Below are positions 35,086 through 44,183 of a DNA stretch of 64,000 nt, one piece after another. The notes beneath the pieces were generated by a model that searched no databases, was not told the DNA's origin, and saw nothing but the letters and a program-made list of their open reading frames with translations. The DNA comes from JBBQWZ01 sp038210135 (lineage in GTDB: Bacteria > Acidobacteriota > Terriglobia > Bryobacterales > Bryobacteraceae). How positions within the stretch are numbered: position 1 is the stretch's first letter; every line of letters begins with the position of its first letter. The DNA lies in assembly GCA_038210135.1 (NCBI GenBank), contig JBBQWZ010000023.1, positions 32,837 to 96,836 of the forward strand. The letters run 5' to 3'. Both the position numbers and the translations under genes were made by a program.

Positions 35086-36303
35086 ATGAAGCTCGGCAGA
35101 GTAGTGCTCATGCTGGCGTCAGCCGCCTCCCTGTTCGCGGCCGACTGGACGGAGTGGCGCGGTCCGAAGCGCGACGGAACGCTTTCCGCGGAACCGGCCG
35201 TCTGGCCCGCGAAGCTCCGCAAGCAGTGGGAAATCACGGTCGGGGAAGGGCACTCCTCCCCCATCTTCGCCGGCGGCAGCATTTACCAATTTGCGCGGAC
35301 CGGTGCCCAGGAGATCGTGTATTGCCTCGATCCCGCCACTGGCAAAGAGCGCTGGCGGCAGAAGTACGACGCTCCGTACAGCGTCAACGTGGCGGCTTTC
35401 AAGCATGGAGCGGGTCCGAAATCGACTCCGGTGTATGCCGCCGGAAAGCTCTACACGCTCGGCATCAGCGGGATTCTCACCTCCTTCGACGCGGAAACCG
35501 GCAAGGTCCGATGGCGCAAAGATTATGCGAGCCAGTTCAAGCAGACGTCCCCGGCCTTCGGCGTCTCCATGTCGCCGATCGTCGATAGCGGCTTGCTCAT
35601 CGTTCATTTGGGCGGCGACGGCAATGGCGCGATCCTTGCGCTCGATGCCGCGACCGGCGAATCCAAGTGGAGTTGGAATGAAGACGGTCCGGCGTACGCG
35701 TCGCCTGTCGCTGTCGAACTCGGCGGCGTCCGTCAGGTGGTCACCCAAACTCAGCACAACATCGTCGGTCTCGCGGAATCGTCGGGCAAACTGCTGTGGA
35801 AGATTCCGTTCACCACGGCGCATGAGCAAAACAACGTGACGCCGCTGGTCTATAAGGACACGCTGATCCTGTCTGGCCTCGACAAAGGAACCATGGCGGT
35901 CCGGCTGGAGCAGTCTGGAGGGCAGTGGACTCCCAAGACCGTTTGGGAGACAAAGGACGCTTCGATGTACATGAGTTCGCCGGTGCTATCGGGCGATCTC
36001 CTCTTCGGTTTTTCGCATTTCAAAAAAGGCCAATTGTTTTGCCTCGACGCCGCCACCGGTGCGGTGAAGTGGCTCGGCTCGCCGCGTCAGGGCGAGAACG
36101 CCGCGCTGCTCGCCAGCCGGACCAGCCTGGTCGCGATGCTGAACGATGGCGAACTGGTCGTCGCAAAACCCGCCGCCGCAGGCTTCCAGGAAATCCACCG
36201 CTATACCGTCGCCGAGAACCCCGTCTGGGCGCATCCGCTGGTGATGACCGACGGCGTCATTATTAAGGATGTCCGCACGCTCACGCGCTGGGTCGCGCAG
36301 TAA
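35086..36303 (+). CDS. Secreted PQQ-like beta-propeller protein (no EF-hands)
   Basis: 405 aa. Signal peptide (VLMLASAASLFAADW) and the same DWTEWRGPKRDGTLS opening as the pair at 23-26 kb, then blades such as LDPATGKERWRQ, FDAETGKVRWRK and LDAATGAVKWLG. No EF-hand insert and about 70 residues shorter. YrxG/BamB-type propellers of this size are structural or binding proteins. GTAGGAG lies before the ATG. It is a third, more distant paralogue of this window. Confidence 0.85.
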   Translation: MKLGRVVLMLASAASLFAADWTEWRGPKRDGTLSAEPAVWPAKLRKQWEITVGEGHSSPIFAGGSIYQFARTGAQEIVYCLDPATGKERWRQKYDAPYSVNVAAFKHGAGPKSTPVYAAGKLYTLGISGILTSFDAETGKVRWRKDYASQFKQTSPAFGVSMSPIVDSGLLIVHLGGDGNGAILALDAATGESKWSWNEDGPAYASPVAVELGGVRQVVTQTQHNIVGLAESSGKLLWKIPFTTAHEQNNVTPLVYKDTLILSGLDKGTMAVRLEQSGGQWTPKTVWETKDASMYMSSPVLSGDLLFGFSHFKKGQLFCLDAATGAVKWLGSPRQGENAALLASRTSLVAMLNDGELVVAKPAAAGFQEIHRYTVAENPVWAHPLVMTDGVIIKDVRTLTRWVAQ

Positions 36304-36337
36304 TCATCGTTCGCGACTTCCGCTACACTTGTCTGCC

Positions 36338-37129
36338 ATGGATCCGATCAAACAGCGCTCCCAGCAGACCTGGGCCACCGGCGACTTCTCGAAAGTCGGG
36401 GCCGAAATCATCATCGTAGGCGAACGGCTCTGCGATTATGTCAGAACCCACGCCGGAGATCGGGTACTCGACGTGGCCACTGGATCCGGCAGCACAGCAC
36501 TTGCGGCCGCGCGTCGCGGGTGCGTCGTCACCGGCGTCGATTTCGTTCCCGCCTTGCTTGACCGAGGACGCGAGCGCGCCGCCGCCGAACGCCTCGCGGT
36601 CGAGTTCGTGTATGGTGACGCCGAAGAGTTGCCATTCCCCGACGCCAGCTTCGACGTCGTGCTCAGCACCTTCGGCGCGATCTTCGCTCCGGACCCATTC
36701 AAAGCCGCGTCCGAAATGGCGCGCGTCTGCAAGCCCGGCGGCAAAATCGGCATGGCGAATTGGACGCCCGAAGGCCTGCCTGGCCAGATGTTCAAACTCA
36801 ACGGAAAATATCTTCCGCCGCCTCCCATGGAGCCTCCCGTCCTCTGGGGCGTCGAAGACAAAGTCCGCGAGCGCTTCGGCGACTTGGCTGCCGACGTCCA
36901 GTCGGAAAAGCAGGTGGCCTGGTTCCACGCTCTTTCGGCGGCGCATTGGGTCGAATATATGAAGACATACTTCGGACCCACCGTTCGCACGTTCGCGGCG
37001 TTACAACCCGACCAGCAACCGAAGCTAACCGAGGATTTAATCGAACTGCTGGGACGCTACAATCAGGCGGCCAACGGCACCCTGCTCGGCGCCTCCGAAT
37101 ACCTGCAAGTAATGATCCGGCGCGCGTAA
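36338..37129 (+). CDS. Class I SAM-dependent methyltransferase
   Basis: 263 aa from ATG 36338; upstream frame extension runs through the propeller 3' end and is not used. Motif I is VLDVATGSGSTALAAA, the acidic loop is GVDFVPALL, motif II-like is YGDAEELPFPDASFDVVLSTFG, and the post-motif KPGGKIGMANWTP is present: a UbiE/COQ5-type small-molecule methyltransferase. Substrate not readable. It is followed by a Tat oxidoreductase gene with its own ribosome site. Confidence 0.88.
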   Translation: MDPIKQRSQQTWATGDFSKVGAEIIIVGERLCDYVRTHAGDRVLDVATGSGSTALAAARRGCVVTGVDFVPALLDRGRERAAAERLAVEFVYGDAEELPFPDASFDVVLSTFGAIFAPDPFKAASEMARVCKPGGKIGMANWTPEGLPGQMFKLNGKYLPPPPMEPPVLWGVEDKVRERFGDLAADVQSEKQVAWFHALSAAHWVEYMKTYFGPTVRTFAALQPDQQPKLTEDLIELLGRYNQAANGTLLGASEYLQVMIRRA

Positions 37130-37189
37130 GCCAGGACGTTTGCCGACGCCGCGTTGTAGTATGCTCCTCACAGGAGGTAACGCTACCAC

Positions 37190-38518
37190 ATGGATAATCT
37201 GAACGTAAATCGCCGTTACTTTTTGATGGGCGCCGCGGCCGCTGCCGCCTTGTCCCGCCCGAAACTGGCGAGCGCGAACGATCGCATCCGCGTTGCTGTG
37301 ATCGGCACCAAAGGCCAGGGCAATTCGCATATCAAGAGCTACCTTGCGATGCCCGACGTTGAAATCGCCGCGCTGGTTGATATCGACGACAACATCCGCA
37401 ACATGCGACTGGGCGAGATCGAGAAGGCCGGCAAGGCGCGTCCCGCCTCCTATAACAACATTCGCAAAATGCTCGAGGACAAGTCGATCGACGCTGTTTC
37501 GATCGCCACCCCGAACCATTCGCATACGCTGCAGACCATCTGGTCGCTGCAGGCCGGCAAGCACGTTTACTGTGAAAAGCCCTGCTCGCACGACGTCTTC
37601 GAATCGAAGCAGATTGTCGCCGCCACGCGGAAGTACGGCAAGCTGGTTTCGCACGGCGTCAACGCGCGCTCGGGAGTGGCCGTTCGCGAAGCGATGCAGA
37701 AGATGCAGGAAGGTCTGATCGGCGACGTCTACATGGCGCGCGGACTCTGCTACAAATGGCGCGACACCATCGGCCGCGCCAAGGTCGAACCGGTTCCGGC
37801 CGGCGTCGATTACAACGAATGGCTCGGACCGGCTCCGAAGCGCGAATTCACCAGGAATCGCTTCCACTACAACTGGCACTGGTTCTGGGATTATGGCAAT
37901 GGCGACATCGGCAACCAGGGCATCCACGAGATCGACATCGCTCGCTGGGGACTCGGCGTGAAGTACCCGACCAAGGTCAGCGCGGTCGGCGGGCACTTCA
38001 TGTTCGATGACGACCAGGAAACGCCGAACACCATTTCAGCCAATTTCGAATTCAATGAAGGCGGCCGCAAGCGCATGATGCAGTTCGAGGTGCGGCACTG
38101 GATGTCGAACCACGAAGCCGGCATCGGCGAGGAAAAGAAGAAAGACGGCACCGTCGATTCAAACACCGTAGGCAACGTGTTCTATGGCAGCAAGGGCTAC
38201 CTCGCAATCGACGGCTACAACAAGTACGCGTCGTTCCTGGGGCGCTCCGCCGAACCCGGTCCGTCGGGCAACAAGGGCGGCAACAACTGGCGCAATTTCA
38301 TCGAAGCGGTGAAGGAAAACAAGCGCGAGATGTTGAACGGCGAAATCGAAGAAGGCGCGATATCGAGCCTGCTGATGCATCTCGCGAACATTTCGTATCG
38401 CGTCGGACGCACCATTCAGTTCGATCACGAGACCTTCACTTGCAAGGGGGACGCCGAAGCCAACAAGATGCTGAAGCGGAATTACCGCGCGCCGTACATC
38501 GTGCCGGATAAAGTCTAA
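37190..38518 (+). CDS. Tat-exported Gfo/Idh/MocA-family oxidoreductase
   Basis: 442 aa. An N-terminal signal with NRRYFLMGAAAAAALSRP carries a twin-arginine motif, so the protein folds with its cofactor before export. The Rossmann motif is VAVIGTKGQGNSH and the sugar-dehydrogenase Lys is in VYCEKPCSH (EKP motif). The HGVNARSG and GDIGNQGIHEIDIARWGLG blocks match the exported Gfo/Idh/MocA group typical of Acidobacteriota and Planctomycetes; these often act as glycosidases or epimerases using tightly bound NAD. AGGAGG precedes the ATG. It ends at a strong terminator. Confidence 0.9.
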   Translation: MDNLNVNRRYFLMGAAAAAALSRPKLASANDRIRVAVIGTKGQGNSHIKSYLAMPDVEIAALVDIDDNIRNMRLGEIEKAGKARPASYNNIRKMLEDKSIDAVSIATPNHSHTLQTIWSLQAGKHVYCEKPCSHDVFESKQIVAATRKYGKLVSHGVNARSGVAVREAMQKMQEGLIGDVYMARGLCYKWRDTIGRAKVEPVPAGVDYNEWLGPAPKREFTRNRFHYNWHWFWDYGNGDIGNQGIHEIDIARWGLGVKYPTKVSAVGGHFMFDDDQETPNTISANFEFNEGGRKRMMQFEVRHWMSNHEAGIGEEKKKDGTVDSNTVGNVFYGSKGYLAIDGYNKYASFLGRSAEPGPSGNKGGNNWRNFIEAVKENKREMLNGEIEEGAISSLLMHLANISYRVGRTIQFDHETFTCKGDAEANKMLKRNYRAPYIVPDKV

Positions 38519-38536
38519 TCCGGTTTGCTTCCTACG

Positions 38537-38566
38537 AAAAAGGGGTCGCTTCGGCGGCCCCTTTTT
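38537..38566 (+). terminator. Rho-independent terminator of the Gfo/Idh/MocA gene
   Basis: Stem AAAAGGGGTCGC / GCGGCCCCTTTTT with a TTCG tetraloop, 18 bp after the stop. One G-T pair near the top. Confidence 0.88.
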
Positions 38567-38645
38567 AAGGTGCACGAGCTGGCGATCCACGCGACATTTC
38601 TCCGTGCAGATGCCGTGCATTTGCGGCCGAAATAGTCTACCCGGA

Positions 38646-38849
38646 TCACTCAGACCGAATGATTAGGATTCCGCCGATGCGGGGGCAAACATCACGGTCG
38701 GTGCGTGGCCTGATGAAATCGGAACCGAACCGGATGATACCGACGCCGCGGTAACGAATTACGATGGGCACTCGGTTGACGACCATCAACCGGAATGGGT
38801 TCGCGCCGTTCACGGTTACTGTTGCCGGCTCTCCGATGAGGCTGAGCAT
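38646..38849 (-). CDS. Possible small protein of unknown function
   Basis: 67 aa, mainly beta-prone (VTVNGANPFRLMVVNRVPIVI, split; then RYRGVGIIRFGSDF). Third codon positions are GC-rich as in genes nearby, but no Shine-Dalgarno precedes the ATG and I do not recognise the sequence. It lies between a terminator and the tRNA promoter on the other strand. Could equally be a chance frame. Confidence 0.3.
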   Translation of the reverse strand: MLSLIGEPATVTVNGANPFRLMVVNRVPIVIRYRGVGIIRFGSDFIRPRTDRDVCPRIGGILIIRSE

Positions 38850-38874
38850 CCGCTATTGAAACTACCGACTGGAC

Positions 38875-38903
38875 TTGGCTCGCGGCGGCGTTGTCGATAT
38901 AAT
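38875..38903 (+). promoter_or_regulatory. Sigma-70-type promoter of the tRNA pair
   Basis: -35 TTGGCT at 38875-38880 and a perfect -10 TATAAT at 38898-38903, spaced by 17 bp. The tRNA-Gly begins 12 bp after the -10 box. Confidence 0.75.
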
Positions 38904-38914
38904 AAAGGCAAGGC

Positions 38915-38989
38915 GCGGGAGTAACTCAGTGGTAGAGTCTCAGCCTTCCAAGCTGTTGGTTGCGGGTTCGATTCCCGTCTCCCGCTCCA
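38915..38989 (+). tRNA. tRNA-Gly (anticodon TCC)
   Basis: 75 nt including an encoded CCA end. Acceptor stem GCGGGAG / CTCCCGC, D-arm with GGTAGAG, anticodon loop CTTCCAA giving TCC, T-arm GCGGG-TTCGATT-CCCGT. Reads GGA/GGG. Confidence 0.95.
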
Positions 38990-39104
38990 TTTTTCCAAAT
39001 GTTCGAGCCCGTGCCGGCGAGCCACTCGCGTCCGGGGCCTGTTATGCGAAGCAGTCTTCTGTAAGGCTGCTTGTCGACAGGTGCTAAGATCGAATTTTTT
39101 AGAG

Positions 39105-39180
39105 GCCGGGATAGCTCAGATGGTAGAGCGCTAGATTTGTAATCTTGAGGCCACCGGTTCGATCCCGGTTCCCGGCTCCA
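39105..39180 (+). tRNA. tRNA-Thr (anticodon TGT)
   Basis: 76 nt with encoded CCA. Acceptor GCCGGGA / TCCCGGC, anticodon loop TTTGTAA giving TGT, T-arm ACCGG-TTCGATC-CCGGT. Lies 115 bp after tRNA-Gly with no promoter of its own, so probably the same transcript. Reads ACA. Confidence 0.95.
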
Positions 39181-39288
39181 GATTTCCCACACCCGTTTTT
39201 TCAACCTCCACTAATCTCCTCCGCCGGACTCCGCCGTTCCTCGTCAGGGCTACTCTCAAGAGAGATGAAAAGCCGGCCCGGAGCTGAC

Positions 39289-40632
39289 ATGCCATCCTAT
39301 AGACTGATCCTCGTCCTGGTGCTCGCGACGACCCTGTTCGCGCAGCCGCAATCTCTCGGACTCGCTCTTGAGGACGCGCCCGGCGGTCAGGGAGCCCGCA
39401 TCGCCCAGCTCGCCCCCAACGGTTTAGGCGCCCGCGCCGGACTCGAAACCGGCGACATCATCCTTGCCGTCAACGGAGTCGCCGCCAACGGTTCGCTGGC
39501 GATTTCGAAAATGGTTCGCGCCTTGCCGGCCGGCCGCAACGCCTCGCTGACCATCCTCCGTGGTGGCCAGAAAAAGGAAATCGCCATTCCCCTTGGCGGG
39601 GGAATCCAAACCCAGAACCAGCCCTCTGCCCGCAATCCGATCCTGACCGCGCCTTCCGCGGAAGGCCCCATCCTCACCAATCCCGCGCCCGCGGCCCCGC
39701 TGACCGGCAACTACACCCGTGTCCTCGATCCCATTGAACACGGCTTTGCCATCGATGCCCCCGCCGGTTGGACCACCGTATCCGCCCTCGCGCGCGGCGG
39801 CCTCGTGCAGGTGAATCCGTACCTGCGCTCGCTCTCGCCCGACAAAATGACCTACATGCTCTTTGGCGATCCGGCGTTTCCGAGCTTCCTCGTGCCCAAT
39901 CAAATGCGCAACACCATCGGCATGCGCGAAGGCGCCACCACCGGCGACAAGGTCGGCGGCATGAGCGAAATTCGCCGCTATCTGCCTGGTGCGCAGTTCG
40001 CGCGCTTCTTCGGCGAAATCGAATTCGGAGGCTTGTGCCGGAATCTGAAACCGCTCGGCACCCATGACCGCCCTGACTACGCCCGCAAGATCGAGCAGAT
40101 GGACCACAACGTCATCCCGACGCGCTACGACGCCGGTGAAGCCGAATTCAGCTGCGTCCACAATGGCCAGGAGATGATCGCTTATTCCTCCGCCGTCACC
40201 TGGATCACGCGCGATCAACTGGGCATGTGGGTGGTCCGCGGCTTTGGGGGATTCATCACGCCCAAAGCGAATGCCGCTCAGGCGAAGGCAATGCTCGAAC
40301 ACATTGTGGAAAGCCTTCGCTGGGAGCCGGATTGGACCCGCCGCCAGACCGAGCTATCCCGTCAGGCCGGCGAAATCATCAAGCGCCGCATCGCCGAATT
40401 CGAGCAGCGCCAAGCCGCTTTCAGCAGTCAGCTTAACGGCATCGACAAGAGTTTCGAGGACATGGACGACATCATCACCGGCACCGGCCACTACGTCGAT
40501 CCGCAGAGCGGCAAGAAGTACAACCTCAACACCAGCTACCACCACGAACAATGGATCGACGACTCGGGCCGCATCAAAGGCGGACGCCGACCGCCGGGAA
40601 CCAGCTGGCACCAACTCACCGAAGGACGCTAA
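39289..40632 (+). CDS. Secreted PDZ-domain protein
   Basis: 447 aa from ATG 39289, preferred because GGAG lies six bases upstream; an alternative ATG at 39265 adds eight polar residues. Signal peptide (LILVLVLATTLFAQ) and a PDZ domain at about 18-100 (ARIAQLAPNGLGARAGLETGDIILAVNG, with usual hydrophobic pocket order). The rest (about 140-447) has no protease triad that I can see; a helical region (TRRQTELSRQAGEIIKRRIAEFEQRQ) is followed by HYVDPQSGKKYNLNTSYHHEQW. Probably a binding protein for C-terminal peptides; enzymatic function not shown. Confidence 0.75.
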   Translation: MPSYRLILVLVLATTLFAQPQSLGLALEDAPGGQGARIAQLAPNGLGARAGLETGDIILAVNGVAANGSLAISKMVRALPAGRNASLTILRGGQKKEIAIPLGGGIQTQNQPSARNPILTAPSAEGPILTNPAPAAPLTGNYTRVLDPIEHGFAIDAPAGWTTVSALARGGLVQVNPYLRSLSPDKMTYMLFGDPAFPSFLVPNQMRNTIGMREGATTGDKVGGMSEIRRYLPGAQFARFFGEIEFGGLCRNLKPLGTHDRPDYARKIEQMDHNVIPTRYDAGEAEFSCVHNGQEMIAYSSAVTWITRDQLGMWVVRGFGGFITPKANAAQAKAMLEHIVESLRWEPDWTRRQTELSRQAGEIIKRRIAEFEQRQAAFSSQLNGIDKSFEDMDDIITGTGHYVDPQSGKKYNLNTSYHHEQWIDDSGRIKGGRRPPGTSWHQLTEGR

Positions 40633-40656
40633 CGCTCACGCCGGGTCTCTTATTCT

Positions 40657-42156
40657 CTAGGCCAGCTTCTGGGCGATCTGGTCGTCGAGGATTTCCTTGA
40701 CCGTGAACGGAATAATTACTTTCCCTGTTTTGCGGAAGAACGCGTTGATTTCTGAGATCGCGTCTGACGTGTAGTCGAACGAGACGAAGAAGCCCTTTAC
40801 GCGGTCTTCACGCATCATGACCGCCTCGAACGCATCGATGTCCGGCCGGCCAACCTTGTCCTTCTGCTTTACTTGGATCGGATACCAGTGATCCATGAAA
40901 GCGAACGCGTTCTCTTTCTTTGCTGGCGCCGCTGAAACCGGGTAGATTCGGCCGTCTATGCCCATATCGCCTACCTGTGCTTTATTCTTGATTCCGCCCA
41001 GCGCGATCACCGCCCAATTCTCGAACTCAAACGGCGGGATGCGGTGCAGCTCCGCTTCGCTGCGCGGCAAGTCTCGAACAACGAATCCCTTTCCTTCGCG
41101 CCAAAGCTTCTCGTCCTCGGGTAGCTTGCATACTTCGCGAAGCCGCTTGGCCATGACTCTGCATGAAGTCGGCGAAATGTCGATTCCGATCCAATGTCGC
41201 CCTAGGTTTTGTGCTGCGACGAGGGCCGTCCCGCATCCGCAAAAAGCGTCCAGAACAATATCATTCGCGTTGCTGCTGATTTCGAGGATTCGCTCCAAGA
41301 GTTTGAGGGGTTTTTGCGTCGGATAGCCGAGGCGCTCTGCGTCGGCTCCGCGTAGCTGAGAGATGTCTGTCCAGACGTTGCCGAGCAGTGGACCTTCGCT
41401 TTCGTCAAGGTACCTCTTCCGCATAATGCGGCCGTCGGTGCTCTTTGGGAAAAGCAACAGCCCTTTCGCATCCAGTTCCATCATTTTCTCAAGCGATACG
41501 GCCCACCCGTTCTTGTGCGGACTGTAGCCCTTGTAGTCGTACATCAAGTTGGGCCTCGGATTCGGGCTTCTCAAATCACCTGTATTAAATCGACGCGCTC
41601 CAATCGGAATCTCCTGAGTTGCGATTTCCTCCTGGGTCAGTCGCCGCGTGGTTCCATCGGAGAATTCGAGGTATAGATACCATTCCTTCAGTGTCTTCTC
41701 TGGGAAAGCAACGCGCTTCACGTGAAAGGTGTAGTCGTCGCCTCCCGTGTAAAAGAAAATGGAATCCGAAATTACCGGAAGCTGACCACGCGCGTCGTTG
41801 TGTGCGTCGGAGCGTTTCCAGACGATCTCGTTCCTGAAATTGTTCTCTCCGAGAATCTGGTCGAGCATCACCTTGACGTAGTGCGAGGCATGCCAGTCGC
41901 AATGATAGTAGAACGATCCACTTCGCTTCAGGACTCGGGCCAGTTCAATGCACCGGGGCCGCATATAGTCGATATACGCGTTGGTGGACTCGTGTCGATC
42001 CTCAAAAGACCGTTTCTCTTTCGTCTCCCCCCAAAATACTTCGTAGTTGCGATTCGAATTGAACGGCGGATCGATGTAGATGAGATCGACAGACGCATCT
42101 GGCAGCTTGCGTAGCTAATCGATGCAATCGCCGCAATAGACGATGCGGGTGTCCAT
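40657..42156 (-). pseudogene. DNA methyltransferase/Mrr-like nuclease fusion with in-frame amber codon
   Basis: A 500-codon frame from ATG 42156 is interrupted by TAG at codon 14 (42115-42117) and otherwise open. Codons 1-13 read MDTRIVYCGDCID; after the TAG it continues LRKLPDASVDLIYIDPPFNSN, i.e. the catalytic motif IV (DPPF) of a beta-class N6/N4 methyltransferase at codons 29-32. Motif I (DAFCGCGTAL) is near codon 303, in beta-class order. The C-terminal ~130 codons hold a PD-(D/Q)xK-like core, GDMGIDGR then YPIQVKQ (codons ~399 and ~428), as in Mrr-type nucleases. The first ATG after the TAG (41964) would lose motif IV. It may be a fresh nonsense mutation, a readthrough gene or a sequencing error. 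Confidence 0.85.
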
Positions 42157-42160
42157 GTCT

Positions 42161-42316
42161 TTAGAGTGGCTTTTTCGCGGCTTTCTTCTCCGCCTCGGCT
42201 CGCTGCCTCGCGGTTTTGGAGGTGCCGATCTCCGTTTTAGGAACGGCAATAGCAACGCGAAAAGCGCTGTCCAGCATCTCGCAGGACTGGGCAGGGGACG
42301 GGAACGAGAACTTCAT
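42161..42316 (-). CDS. Small basic-tailed ORF just upstream of the methyltransferase
   Basis: 51 aa; its TAA is four bases before the methyltransferase ATG. It reads MKFSFPSPAQSCEMLDSAFR and then a stretch ending in TARQRAEAEKKAAKKPL, a Lys/Ala-rich helix. AGGG lies before the ATG. The tight spacing suggests coupling to the modification gene; a small regulator or leader peptide is possible. I do not recognise it. Confidence 0.45.
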   Translation of the reverse strand: MKFSFPSPAQSCEMLDSAFRVAIAVPKTEIGTSKTARQRAEAEKKAAKKPL

Positions 42317-42441
42317 TCAGCCCTATCATAACGCCCTTTATCTCGCCATCGGAGCGCGGTTGCCGATGGGCAAGCAGCAGCAAGAACCAAAGCGAGCATG
42401 AAGCGCGGCGAGATATGCTTTATGAACATCGCGTCGACGCT

Positions 42442-43986
42442 CTACCGCAGGGGAGGCGTTGAAGCTGGCGGGCGCCGGTGCTTTGTCGCCTGCTCGTACG
42501 CATAGGACAGACGGATCAACTGCGCCTCCGACCACGCGCGGCCGAAGAATGTCATGCCCACCGGCAGCGTTCCGCCGCGCGAATAGCCCATCGGCACATT
42601 GATCGCCGGAAATCCCGTGACCGGCGAAAACACCTGGCTGTTGTCGCCTCCTGGCGTATTCAGATCGCCGATCAGCCGCGGCGGATTGCTCCAGGTCGGA
42701 TACACGAACGCGTCGAGCTTCAGCTGGTCCATCGCCTTCACAACCAGCGTGCGGAACTGCTCGCGATAGGCGCTGTCCTCTTTACACGCGTCCGAATCCG
42801 GCCCATTCTCCGGACCCTTTTGCGCGTCCTCCAATCGAAATCGATTGTTCGGATGAAACTTCCCCGACTTCAGAATCGCGGCCAAATCCGCCACGGGAAC
42901 TGCGCCAGCACGGGCCGCGAGAAACTGATTCAGGTCGTACTTGAAGCCCATGCACTGGCTCGACGGACGCTTCAAGCCCGCGTAGCCTTCGACCTTCGCC
43001 GGATCGATCACCGTCGCACCCGCGCGCCGCAAATCTTCGAGCGCCGCCTGAAATATCCGCACGATCTCCGGATCCGCCGATTCGCGATCGTACGCCTCAT
43101 GCAGCACTCCGATGACAGCGCCCTTCAACGCATTCCGGTCGAGAGCCTGCCGGTAATCCGGAATCGTCCGTCCCTTTGCAGCCGCCGTCGCCGCATCGCG
43201 CGCGTCTTCGCCCGCAATCACTTGAAACACGATCACCGCATCCTCTAGCGTCCGCGCCATCGGACCTGCAATGTCGGCACGCAGGCTCAGCGGAAACACG
43301 CCGGCCCGGCTTGTTAACCCCATCGTGGACCGGATTCCCGCGAGAGCCTGATGCGACGCCGGTCCGCGAATCGAATCGCCCGTGTCGCTTCCGAATCCCA
43401 CCAGCCCCAAGCTGGCTGCGATTGCCGCCGCCGTGCCCCCACTGGATCCCGCCGTCACCCGGTCAAGCGCGTACGGATTCCTGGTGTAGCCCGGCAGGAT
43501 CGAGCTCACCGTCTCCACCGGGCTGAACGCCCACTCCGCCATGTTCGATTTCGCCAGCACAATCGCGCCCGCCGCCTTCACGCGCGCCACTTGCGTCGCG
43601 TCTTCCTTGGCCTGATACCCCGCGAACACCAGCGCGCCATTCGCGCTCTGCAATCCTTTGGTTTCGAAGTTGTCTTTGACGACCATCGGAACGCAATGCA
43701 GCGTACCCGTGATGCCGGACCGCGCGAACCGCCGGTCCATCTCATCAGCCTCTCTGACCGCATCGGGATTGACCACGACGATCGAATTGATCGCCGGACC
43801 GTTTTTGTCGTACGTCGCGATGCGCCTTAGATACGCGTCCACCAGGCCCCGGCAGGTCAGCCGCCCGGCCCGCATCGCCTCATGAACCTGCGCGATCGTG
43901 GCTTCTTCCACCTCAAACGGAGGCGGAGCTTGCGCCCGCACAAGCGCGCAAGCCAGTAACACCCAAACGACGATCCGAAAACTCAT
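42442..43986 (-). CDS. Secreted amidase (amidase signature family)
   Basis: 514 aa from ATG 43986 (a second ATG four codons upstream is less likely). Sec signal peptide (FRIVVWVLLACALVRAQ). Catalytic triad: Lys in MVVKDNFET, cis-Ser in AGSSGGTAAA and nucleophile Ser in GSDTGDSIRGPAS. The nucleophile motif has Asp-Ser where Gly-Ser is usual. Unlike the amidase at 13-14.8 kb it carries no twin-arginine motif. Probably a periplasmic amide hydrolase feeding ammonia or carboxylates. Single gene. Confidence 0.88.
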   Translation of the reverse strand: MSFRIVVWVLLACALVRAQAPPPFEVEEATIAQVHEAMRAGRLTCRGLVDAYLRRIATYDKNGPAINSIVVVNPDAVREADEMDRRFARSGITGTLHCVPMVVKDNFETKGLQSANGALVFAGYQAKEDATQVARVKAAGAIVLAKSNMAEWAFSPVETVSSILPGYTRNPYALDRVTAGSSGGTAAAIAASLGLVGFGSDTGDSIRGPASHQALAGIRSTMGLTSRAGVFPLSLRADIAGPMARTLEDAVIVFQVIAGEDARDAATAAAKGRTIPDYRQALDRNALKGAVIGVLHEAYDRESADPEIVRIFQAALEDLRRAGATVIDPAKVEGYAGLKRPSSQCMGFKYDLNQFLAARAGAVPVADLAAILKSGKFHPNNRFRLEDAQKGPENGPDSDACKEDSAYREQFRTLVVKAMDQLKLDAFVYPTWSNPPRLIGDLNTPGGDNSQVFSPVTGFPAINVPMGYSRGGTLPVGMTFFGRAWSEAQLIRLSYAYEQATKHRRPPASTPPLR

Positions 43987-44039
43987 TCCGTCAATCATCG
44001 CAGAGGCGCGTCCTCGCTACAGAAACCCTGTTGCGCGCT

Positions 44040-44183
44040 TTATTCCTCGACTCTCGAAAAGTCCATGGTCCAGTTCGTTTCCCAAGTAATACCACCGTCG
44101 GACGAGAATGCCTGCTCCCAACGGGCGGAGCGCCCATCCTTCGGAATCGCGGCGGCGGCCGGCTGGGAGGAGGTGCTCATCAT
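44040..44183 (-). pseudogene. C-terminal remnant resembling a DUF1579-type protein
   Basis: 47 codons from ATG 44183. The part RSARWEQAFSSDGGITWETN ending WTMDFSRVE looks like the C-terminus of DUF1579-like proteins, which typically end in a W-x-QAFS-x-DGG-x-TWE-x-NW pattern. The rest of such a domain (~130 residues) is not found upstream in any frame, so this is probably decayed. GGAG precedes the ATG, leaving a small real gene possible. Recognition is from memory of the motif. Confidence 0.4.
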
